DNA of 11,411 nucleotides, from assembly GCA_041685075.1 (NCBI GenBank), contig JAWLGN010000180.1:1-11411 (forward strand), given 5' to 3'. The notes under the pieces were generated by a model, which saw only the letters and a program-made list of their open reading frames with translations, searched no databases and was not told the origin of the DNA. Of this stretch, positions 5,350 through 11,411 are shown piece after piece (position 1 is the stretch's first letter; the number at the start of each line of letters is the position of its first letter). This stretch comes from JAMCRM01 sp041685075. Lineage in GTDB: Bacteria > Acidobacteriota > Terriglobia > Bryobacterales > Bryobacteraceae. The translations under genes were made by a program, and so were the position numbers.

Positions 5350-6444
5350 ATGACGCGTCGCCTCTTCGCCGCCTGTCTCTTCGCCGCCGCTCTCTGCGCC
5401 CAGACCGCCGATACCGAGTGGATCTCCATCCCCGATGCGCGCCTGGAAATCAACGGCCTCGCCTGGCAGGCCGAAAACGGCGCCAATCTCATCCGCTTCC
5501 CCGCGCGCCTCAAAGACGCCCTGCGGAAGCCGGTCTGGGACCTCGCGCAATCGCCCAGCGGCGCGCGCATCCGCTTCCGCACAGACTCCAACTTCCTCGC
5601 CATCCGCCTCGAATACCCCTCGCCGCCCGGCATGCGCAACATGCACGCCTTCGGTCAGACCGGCGTCGATCTCTACGTCGACGGCATCTATCAAGGCACC
5701 GCCATCGCGCCCGCCGACGCCCGGCCCGGCGCCCCCGTCGAGCACGTCTACTTCGATCTCAAAGACCAACCCCGCGCCGAGCGCGAAATCGTCCTCTACC
5801 TGCCGCTCTACAAGCCCGTCAAGGTGCTGGGCATCGGGGTCGCCCGCGGCGCCCGCTTCGCCAAGGCCCGGCCCTTTGCCCTTCCGAAACCCATCGTCTT
5901 CTACGGCACCTCCATCACCCAGGGCGGCTGCGCCAGCCGCGCCGGCATGAGCTACCAGGCCATCCTCGGCCGCGCCCTCAACGTGGACTTCGTCAACCTG
6001 GGCTTCTCCGGCAACGGCCGCGGCGAGCCCGTGGTGGCCCGCGCGGTGGCGGAGATCGACGCCGCCTGCTTCGTCCTCGATTTCGCCCAGAACAACCGCA
6101 CCGTCGAATCGCTCCAGCAGGTCTACGATCCCTTCATCGCCACCCTCCGGGAAAAGCATCCCGGCATCCCTATCCTCGCCATCACCCCCATCGCCAACGC
6201 CCGCGAGCGCACCACCCCCGGTGAAACCGAAGGCATGCGGCGCCTGATCCGCCAGGTAGTGAGCCGGCGCATCGCCGCCGGAGACACCCGCCTGCAACTC
6301 ATCGAAGGCACCGATCTCCTCGGCCCCGACCGTCTCGACGGCCTGGTCGACGGCACTCACCCCAACGACCTCGGCTTTCAGTGGATGGCCCAGGGGCTGG
6401 CCGCCCGGCTCGCCAAAACGCTGGATCTCGCGCCCGTCCGCTGA
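5350..6444 (+). CDS. Secreted SGNH/GDSL-type esterase with N-terminal GxDLY domain
   Basis: The 364-residue product begins with a signal peptide (about residues 1-18, ending LCAQ). An N-terminal beta domain follows, with the GVDLYVDG motif (105-112) that defines the GxDLY module. The SGNH hydrolase domain starts near 180. Block I is YGTSITQGG with nucleophile Ser188, block II is LGFSGNGRGE (Gly221/Asn222), block III is the FAQNN region (245-249) and block V is DGTHPNDLG with Asp334 and His337. The catalytic set is therefore complete. Such enzymes remove acyl (often acetyl) groups from sugars or related substrates; the exact substrate cannot be read from sequence. The open frame extends upstream to 5020, but family start and signal peptide place the start at 5350. 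Its stop shares one base with the next start (TGATG), suggesting translational coupling. The lyase at 7009 fits a glycan-degrading role. Confidence 0.88.
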   Translation: MTRRLFAACLFAAALCAQTADTEWISIPDARLEINGLAWQAENGANLIRFPARLKDALRKPVWDLAQSPSGARIRFRTDSNFLAIRLEYPSPPGMRNMHAFGQTGVDLYVDGIYQGTAIAPADARPGAPVEHVYFDLKDQPRAEREIVLYLPLYKPVKVLGIGVARGARFAKARPFALPKPIVFYGTSITQGGCASRAGMSYQAILGRALNVDFVNLGFSGNGRGEPVVARAVAEIDAACFVLDFAQNNRTVESLQQVYDPFIATLREKHPGIPILAITPIANARERTTPGETEGMRRLIRQVVSRRIAAGDTRLQLIEGTDLLGPDRLDGLVDGTHPNDLGFQWMAQGLAARLAKTLDLAPVR

Positions 6445-6995
6445 TGCCGGTGCACGCCATGCATCTCTTCCTGATCGCCTGCTGGGCGGCCTGGGTCTAC
6501 CCCTTCGCCTTCCGCGCCCAACGCGTTCCCAACCGCCGCGCCGCCGCTACGGACCGCCGCAGCATGTGGGGCCTGGCGCTCGAAACCACGGCCGTGCTTC
6601 TCGCCGCCTTCGGCGGCCCTGTCGATCTCACCCCCGCTCGCATCGCCGCGGCCCTGGTTCTGGCCCCCGCCGGCGCGGCGCTCGCCTGGTGGGCCGTCGA
6701 TCACCTCGGCCGCCAGTGGCGCATCCAGGCCGGCCTCTGGCCCGACCATCGCCTCGTCCGCACCGGTCCCTACCGCCGCGTGCGCCACCCCGTCTACGCC
6801 TCCGTGCTGCTCATGCTGCTGGCCACCGCCTTCCTGCGCGCTTCGTGGCCCATTGCGTTGCTCGCCCTGGCCCTCTACGTCGCCGGAACGGAAATCCGGG
6901 TTCGCGTCGAAGACCGCCTGCTGGCCACCCGCTTTCGCGACCAGTTCGACGCCTACCGCCGCGCCGTGCCGGCCTACCTGCCCTGGGTGCGATAG
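6444..6995 (+). CDS. Isoprenylcysteine carboxyl methyltransferase-like (PEMT/ICMT family) membrane protein
   Basis: The 183-residue product has about four to five hydrophobic segments and the C-terminal signature of the ICMT/phospholipid-methyltransferase superfamily: LVRTGPYRRVRHPVYAS (about 101-117), then GTEIRVRVEDRLLATRF and FDAYRRAVPAYLPWVR. In characterised relatives the GPYxxxRHPxY and E-E/RxxL regions bind S-adenosylmethionine at the membrane face. Bacteria with this family usually lack prenylated proteins, so the true acceptor is unknown; methylation of a lipid or small molecule is possible. The start at 6444 overlaps the esterase stop by one base, indicating the same transcript. The frame is open 21 codons further upstream, but that part lacks family similarity. 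Confidence 0.82.
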   Translation: MPVHAMHLFLIACWAAWVYPFAFRAQRVPNRRAAATDRRSMWGLALETTAVLLAAFGGPVDLTPARIAAALVLAPAGAALAWWAVDHLGRQWRIQAGLWPDHRLVRTGPYRRVRHPVYASVLLMLLATAFLRASWPIALLALALYVAGTEIRVRVEDRLLATRFRDQFDAYRRAVPAYLPWVR

Positions 6996-6996
6996 C

Positions 6997-7002
6997 TATA
7001 CT
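6997..7002 (+). promoter_or_regulatory. Putative -10 element (TATACT) for the lyase gene
   Basis: TATACT ends 6 bases before ATG 7009, within the 13-base gap after the methyltransferase stop. Sequence and spacing repeat those before the rhodanese gene. It suggests the lyase has its own leaderless transcript in addition to any read-through from the two upstream genes. Confidence 0.45.
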
Positions 7003-7008
7003 GTTCGG

Positions 7009-9150
7009 ATGGTCTCCCGCCGCGCACTCCTTCAGAGCGGTGCCCTGCTGGCGCCCTCTCTGCTCCCTGCCGCCGGCCTGGCCGCCGCCATCCGACCCGA
7101 TCACCCGCGGCTGTTCTTCAACGCCGAAAGCTGGTCCGCGGTGAAGGCGCGCGCACTGGGCCGCGATGCCGCGCTGTTCGCCGCCATGCGGTCGCGCGTC
7201 GACGAACTCCCCGCCCAGCCCGTCGACGACCGCGACTACGGCACCGAAGCCGCCGAGGCCGCCTTCGTCTACCGCGTCACCGGCGAGCCGCGCTACCGCC
7301 GGCGCGCCACTCAACTGCTGGCTCACAGCGCGGCCCTCTACGTCCGCCGCTACGCCCAGAAGCGCGCCGTGCACTGGTATTCCTTCACCCGCATCAACGC
7401 CATCGCCGCCTTCGATTGGCTTCACAACGAACTGTCGCCCGCGCAGCGCCGCGCCATCGGGCGCGACCTCCTTGCCGCCGTGCGCGACGCCCAGCCCACC
7501 CGCGCCCGCAAGGCCTTCGCCACCGGCTTCAGCGGCGTCGAGCGCGAAAACTGGGGCAACACCACGACGGGCTTCTACAGCACCCCCAGCCTGCTCTGGT
7601 TCGCCGGGCTGGCCCTGCTCGGCGAGGGCATCGACGACCCCCTGGCCGAGCAGTTCCTCCGCCGCGGCCACCAGTTGCAGCTCGAAGTTCTCCGCCACCG
7701 CGCCGCCGCCGCGGGCGACGACGGCGGCTCCGCCTCCGCCACCCTGGGCTACTGGCTGGGCGCCTATCCCTGGGCCGAGTTCAACTTCTTCCACACCTGG
7801 CAGTCCGCCACCGGCGCCGATATCTCCGCCGACTGGCCCTACGTCGCCGCGCTCCCCAATTACATCTTCTGGAACTGGCTCCCCGGCATGCGCGAGTTCG
7901 GCGCCGGCGACGCCCGCCACACCACCAACGAAATCCCCGCCGGCGACCTCCGCACGCACCTGGCGCAAATCGTCCACTTCTACGGCAAGCGCATGCCCGC
8001 CTCCGCCGCCGCGGCCCAATGGCTCGCCGAACGCGCGCCCGCCCGCGAGAGCCGCGTCTTCCCCTGGACGCGCTTCCTGCTCGACGACCCGCCGCCCGCA
8101 CCGCCCGCCGACATCGCCGCCGCCCTGCCCCTGGCGCGCCACTTCGAGAACATGGGGCAGATCTTTTTCCGCTCCGGCTCCGGCCCCGACGACACCTACG
8201 CCCTGTTCGCCGCCGGCGGCACGGTATCGCAGCACCGGCACTACGACAACAACCACTTCGGTATTTTCAAGAAGGGCTTCCTGGCGCTCGACACCGGCAC
8301 GCGCCCGCAGCCGGGCCAGCACCTGTCCCATTACTACTGCCGCACCGTGGCGCACAACTCGATCCTCATCCGTATGCCCGGCGAGCGCATGCCGTCCTAC
8401 TGGGGATCCAACCCCGGCACCGGTGAAGAGAAGCTCCCCTATCCCAACGACGGCGGCCAGTGCAAGGTCCTCGGCTCCACCGTGGTGGCGTTCGAAACTC
8501 GCCCCGAGTACGCCTACGCCGCCGGCGATGCCACCGCCGCCTACCACCCCGATAAGGGCCGCCTGGCTCTCCGGCAGTTCGTCTTCATCGCGCCCGACTG
8601 GTTCGTCGTCTTCGATCGCGTGGTCTCCACCGACCCCTCCTACCCGAAGACCTGGCTGCTCCACACCGCCGCTGAACCCGCGCTCTCGGGCGACACCTTT
8701 ACCGCCGCGCACGAGCAGGGCCGCCTCTTCTGCCGCACCCTGCTGCCCGAGCCGGCCGCCATCGGCAAAATCGGCGGTCCCGGCAAGCAGTTCTGGGCCG
8801 ATGGCCGCAACTGGCCGATTCCGCCGGACTGGCCCGTGGATCCCAACACCCCGCTGTTGGGCCAATGGCGCGTCGAGGTATCCCCGCGCACTCCCGCGCG
8901 CGAAGACTTCTTCCTCCACTTCATCCACGCCGGCGATGCCGCCCTCGCCCGCATGGCGCCCTCCCGCCTGCTGCGCGATGAGACGCACGCCGGCGTGCGC
9001 TTCGAAACGCCTGCCGGCGCCTGGGAGGTGTGGTTCGCCACGGCGGGCCCGCCCTCGGGCCGCATCCGGCTCGAGCGCGGGGGCAGGGAAGTGCTCCACC
9101 GCCCGCTGGCTCGCGACGTGGCCCCGCAGAGCGGCTTCCTCCGGGGCTGA
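7009..9150 (+). CDS. Heparinase II/III-like polysaccharide lyase, exported
   Basis: The 713-residue product starts with an SRRALLQSG sequence and a hydrophobic run (about 1-27), suggesting Sec or possibly Tat export. Residues 30-370 form the alpha/alpha toroid typical of heparinase II/III-type lyases, with RENWGNTTTGFYSTP (179-193), where Asn181 or Asn184 could stabilise the substrate carboxylate. The beta-rich C-terminal part has QHRHYDNNHFGIFKKG (408-423), matching the family HxHxDxxSF block, then LALDTG (425-430), SHYYCRTVAHNSILI (440-454) and a jelly-roll-like tail. His411, Tyr442/443 and His449 are candidates for catalysis or metal binding. Family members cleave uronate-containing polysaccharides by beta-elimination; the substrate here is not evident. 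The frame extends upstream of 7009 but only as overlap with the methyltransferase gene. Confidence 0.85.
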   Translation: MVSRRALLQSGALLAPSLLPAAGLAAAIRPDHPRLFFNAESWSAVKARALGRDAALFAAMRSRVDELPAQPVDDRDYGTEAAEAAFVYRVTGEPRYRRRATQLLAHSAALYVRRYAQKRAVHWYSFTRINAIAAFDWLHNELSPAQRRAIGRDLLAAVRDAQPTRARKAFATGFSGVERENWGNTTTGFYSTPSLLWFAGLALLGEGIDDPLAEQFLRRGHQLQLEVLRHRAAAAGDDGGSASATLGYWLGAYPWAEFNFFHTWQSATGADISADWPYVAALPNYIFWNWLPGMREFGAGDARHTTNEIPAGDLRTHLAQIVHFYGKRMPASAAAAQWLAERAPARESRVFPWTRFLLDDPPPAPPADIAAALPLARHFENMGQIFFRSGSGPDDTYALFAAGGTVSQHRHYDNNHFGIFKKGFLALDTGTRPQPGQHLSHYYCRTVAHNSILIRMPGERMPSYWGSNPGTGEEKLPYPNDGGQCKVLGSTVVAFETRPEYAYAAGDATAAYHPDKGRLALRQFVFIAPDWFVVFDRVVSTDPSYPKTWLLHTAAEPALSGDTFTAAHEQGRLFCRTLLPEPAAIGKIGGPGKQFWADGRNWPIPPDWPVDPNTPLLGQWRVEVSPRTPAREDFFLHFIHAGDAALARMAPSRLLRDETHAGVRFETPAGAWEVWFATAGPPSGRIRLERGGREVLHRPLARDVAPQSGFLRG

Positions 9151-9151
9151 G

Positions 9152-9169
9152 GGCCGCCTCCTTACGGCC
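9152..9169. terminator. Small hairpin at convergent gene ends
   Basis: GGCCG (9152-9156) and CGGCC (9165-9169) pair around an 8-base loop in the 11-base gap between the lyase and methyltransferase stops, extending into the latter. No T-tract follows on either strand, so a role as bidirectional terminator is weakly supported. Confidence 0.2.
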
Positions 9170-10004
9170 TGAGCAGCACCATCGTGCCGGTCACCATCGC
9201 GTCAACCAGGCGCACGTTCTCGGGCACCGCCGTAAGGTCCTGGTCGTGCGAAATCAAGCGGCAGCGCGTCACCCGGAAGCCGGCTTGCCGCACCGCCTCC
9301 AGAAACTGCGCCGCGCTGTAGCGGTTCAGCGTCCGGTACTCCTGCCACATGTGCGAGAGGACGAATTTCCGGTCCTCCGGATGCGCCTCCACCCACCGTT
9401 CTAACTGCCCGCGCACCCGCTCCGGCGGGCGGCGCAGGTGGAAAAACGGTTCCGCAATGTAGTCGGTCAGATGGCTGCCCAGTGACGACGGAAACCACGG
9501 GTACACCTGGATGAAGACGCGGCCCTCCGGCTTCACCACCCGGCGGATCTCGGCGAGCACGCACGCCACATCGCCCACGTGCTCGAAGGCAGACCACGAG
9601 AAGACGAAATCGAAGCTCGCGGAGCGAAAGGGAATCTCGCGCCCGTTGTAGCGGCAGTAAGCCAGCCGCCCGCACCAGTCCGGCGCCACCTGGTAACCCG
9701 CGGACGCCACCCGCGCCGCCGTGTCCTCCAGGTGTTTCCACTCCTGGTGCGTCACGTCCAACCCCACGACGCGCCGCACTCCCCGCGGCAGAAACCCGAA
9801 GTCCGCCAGCATCTCGCCGCAGCCCACGTTGAGCATCGACGCGCCGCGCAAATCGCCGCAGAACTCCACGGTCTGCTGCGGCACGTCCGTCAAGTGGCTT
9901 CGCAGCCACTCGTTGGCGTCCGGCACGAAGCGCGGCGGCGGCCCGGTCTGCGGCTCTCGGCGCGGGCGCCACAGCAGCCGCATCCAGTTGCGGGCAGGTA
10001 TCAT
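9162..10004 (-). CDS. Class I SAM-dependent methyltransferase (Methyltransf_11 type)
   Basis: The 280-residue product has a Rossmann-type methyltransferase core: motif I MLNVGCGEM (57-65), the acidic residue of GLDVTH (Asp83) after strand two, SFDFVFSWSAFEHV (130-143) and VVKPEGRVFIQV (156-167). The C-terminal region (about 170-280) carries extra helices and a DYIAEPFFHLRRPPERV stretch that probably shapes the acceptor site. Similar proteins methylate small molecules or glycan and lipid precursors; the acceptor cannot be inferred. The start at 10004 lies 21 bases after the pyruvate carboxylase stop on the same strand, which suggests co-transcription, though a TACAAT hexamer 9 bases upstream of the ATG could be a promoter of its own. 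It converges on the lyase gene. Confidence 0.85.
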   Translation of the reverse strand: MIPARNWMRLLWRPRREPQTGPPPRFVPDANEWLRSHLTDVPQQTVEFCGDLRGASMLNVGCGEMLADFGFLPRGVRRVVGLDVTHQEWKHLEDTAARVASAGYQVAPDWCGRLAYCRYNGREIPFRSASFDFVFSWSAFEHVGDVACVLAEIRRVVKPEGRVFIQVYPWFPSSLGSHLTDYIAEPFFHLRRPPERVRGQLERWVEAHPEDRKFVLSHMWQEYRTLNRYSAAQFLEAVRQAGFRVTRCRLISHDQDLTAVPENVRLVDAMVTGTMVLLRP

Positions 10005-10025
10005 TTTCGGGGCATTGTAGCAGCC

Positions 10026-11411
10026 CTACCCGAGTGCCATCACCAGGTCCTTGGCGTCCACGCTCTCGCCCGCCTGCACCTCGATGCGCGTCACCTTGCC
10101 CGCCACCGGCGCGTAGACCGTGCTCTGCATCTTCATCGCTTCCATGACGAACAGCCGCTCCCCCTCCTTCACCGTCTGCCCGATCTCGACCGCGACGTTC
10201 GACACCACGCCCGGAATGGGCGCGCCGATCTCCTCCGGCTTCGCCGGATCCGCCTTCACCCGCGCCGGAGCCTTCTCTCGCAGCGAGGCATCCCGCACGC
10301 TCACCTCGCGCGGCTGCCCGTTCAGCTCGAAGAAGACCGTGCGGGTGCCGTCCGGGTGCGGTTCCCCCACCGTCAGGAACTTCACGATGAGCGTCTTGCC
10401 CGGCTCGATCTCCACCGTGATTTCTTCCCCGCGCTCCAGCCCGTAGTAGAAGGCCGGGGTCGGCAGCGTCTCCACGCTGTCCCAGCGCTCCCGCGCCGCC
10501 GCGAACTTCAGGTACACCTCCGGGTAAAGCAGGTAACTCAACACGTCCGTGCGGGAGGGCTTCTGCCCGCCGGCCGCCTCCACCGTGGCCGCCGCGGCTC
10601 CGAAATCCGCCGCCGGCAGCGCCGCTCCCGGCCGCCCGTTCACCGCCGGATGATCCCGCAGCACCGCGCGCCGGATGCCCTCCGGCCAGCCGCCCTCCGG
10701 CACCCCCAACTCCCCGCGCATCATCTCGATCACGGAGGACGGCAGCGTCAGGTTATGGTCCGGCCCCAGCCGCTCGAACTCCTCCACCGTCATCCGGTGA
10801 CTCACCAGGAACAGCGCCATGTCCCCCACCGCCTTGCTCGAAGGCGTCACCTTGACGATGTCTCCGAAGGCGCGGTTCACCTCCGCGTAGGTGCGGGCAA
10901 TCTCCTGCCAGCGGTGTCCCAGCCCCATCGCCTCGGCCTGCTGCCGCAGGTTTGTGAACTGACCGCCGGGCATCTCGTGGATGTACACGGTCGCGGTGCC
11001 CGAGCGCAGGCCGCTGTCGAAGGGCTCGTAATAGGTCCGCACCACGGACCAGTAGTCCTCGCACAGATTCAGCGCCTCCAGGTCCAGGCCCGTGTCCCGC
11101 TCCGTGTGGGCCAGCGCCGCCACAATCGAGTTCAGGTTCGGCTGGCTGGTGGTGCCGCTCATCGAGGCCACCGCGCCGTCGGCCGCGTCCACCCGCGCCT
11201 CCGCCGCCTTCAGCACCGATGCCGCGTTGATCCCGCTGGTGTCGTGCGTGTGGAAGTGCACCGGCAGCCCCACCTCCTCCCGCAGCGCCCGCACCAGTTT
11301 CTTCGCCGCATACGGCTTGCACAGCCCGGCCATGTCCTTGATGCCCAGCATGTGCGCCCCCATGCGCTCCAGTTCCCGGGCCATCCGCACGTAGTACTGG
11401 AGCGGATACTT
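10026..11411 (-). CDS. pyc: Pyruvate carboxylase, C-terminal part (carboxyltransferase and biotinyl domains), cut by window edge
   Basis: The visible 461 residues are in frame to the right edge (KYPLQYYVRMARELERMGAH), so the biotin carboxylase half lies outside; full-length enzymes have about 1,150 residues. The carboxyltransferase barrel shows LGIKDMAGL (22-30), metal-ligand VHFHTHDTSG (51-60) and SMSGTTSQPN (83-92). A conserved carboxylase middle region follows (MPGGQFTNL, PSSKAVGDMA). The C-terminal biotinyl domain has EAMKM with the biotin-accepting lysine 34 residues from the C-terminus, as usual. The enzyme converts pyruvate, bicarbonate and ATP to oxaloacetate in the cytosol (anaplerosis). 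Oxaloacetate decarboxylase alpha and methylmalonyl carboxyltransferase share the fold, but the continuous linkage to a biotinyl domain with PAPxxG-type linker (IGAPIPGVV) favours pyruvate carboxylase. It is followed closely by the methyltransferase gene. Confidence 0.93.
   Translation of the reverse strand, partial: KYPLQYYVRMARELERMGAHMLGIKDMAGLCKPYAAKKLVRALREEVGLPVHFHTHDTSGINAASVLKAAEARVDAADGAVASMSGTTSQPNLNSIVAALAHTERDTGLDLEALNLCEDYWSVVRTYYEPFDSGLRSGTATVYIHEMPGGQFTNLRQQAEAMGLGHRWQEIARTYAEVNRAFGDIVKVTPSSKAVGDMALFLVSHRMTVEEFERLGPDHNLTLPSSVIEMMRGELGVPEGGWPEGIRRAVLRDHPAVNGRPGAALPAADFGAAAATVEAAGGQKPSRTDVLSYLLYPEVYLKFAAARERWDSVETLPTPAFYYGLERGEEITVEIEPGKTLIVKFLTVGEPHPDGTRTVFFELNGQPREVSVRDASLREKAPARVKADPAKPEEIGAPIPGVVSNVAVEIGQTVKEGERLFVMEAMKMQSTVYAPVAGKVTRIEVQAGESVDAKDLVMALG

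Noticed and set aside
5302..6360. Upstream extension of the DUF6064 frame to 6360
   Set aside because: The added 353 codons are antisense to the esterase gene and lack family similarity; the family N-terminus begins at 5301.
6811..9099. 762-codon minus-strand open frame opposite the lyase gene
   Set aside because: It is an antisense shadow caused by strong GC bias at third codon positions. The plus-strand frame carries the lyase motifs, while the antisense product is low-complexity Gly/Ala/Glu.
7166..9172. 668-codon plus-strand frame very rich in Pro, Ser, Thr and Ala
   Set aside because: It is the +1 shadow of the lyase gene; its composition is typical of a shifted GC-rich frame and it has no domain.

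Overview
The window looks like chromosomal DNA of a GC-rich bacterium, most likely an acidobacterium of the Solibacter/Bryobacter type. That placement is an inference from a secreted-protein family with an LPDFICTQ motif, a GxDLY/SGNH esterase next to a heparinase-like lyase, a DUF6064 membrane protein and strong GC bias at third codon positions. No rRNA, CRISPR array or transposase is visible. One tRNA gene, tRNA-Arg(ACG), is present.

Layout from left to right. Positions 1-1169 (minus) are one open frame that starts as a DUF2254 membrane protein and, near 515-540, changes without a frame break into part of a phage tail tape-measure protein. The tape-measure side is visibly more AT-rich, so this is a recombination scar or an assembly misjoin. 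Positions 1253-1642 (plus) encode a small rhodanese lipoprotein whose catalytic-cysteine codon is TGA. The frame stays open and rhodanese-like after it, and a GC-only hairpin follows at the right distance for a bacterial SECIS element, so it is a candidate selenoprotein that ordinary annotation would cut at residue 85. On the minus strand, 4463-1655 carries an AlaX-type alanyl-tRNA editing protein, a receiver-only response regulator and a secreted protein of unknown function. The tRNA gene (4561-4637) and a DUF6064 membrane protein (5301-4648) follow.

Positions 5350-9150 (plus) hold three genes that read as a carbohydrate-related block: a secreted GxDLY/SGNH esterase, an isoprenylcysteine-methyltransferase-like membrane protein whose start overlaps the esterase stop, and an exported heparinase II/III-like polysaccharide lyase. 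Positions 11411-9162 (minus) carry the C-terminal part of pyruvate carboxylase, cut by the window edge, followed 21 bases later by a class I SAM-dependent methyltransferase.

Four genes (starts at 1253, 5350, 7009 and, on the minus strand, 5301) have a TANNNT hexamer ending 6-7 bases before the ATG. This suggests leaderless transcripts. The two strongest points for follow-up are the selenocysteine rhodanese and the in-frame DUF2254/tape-measure chimera.
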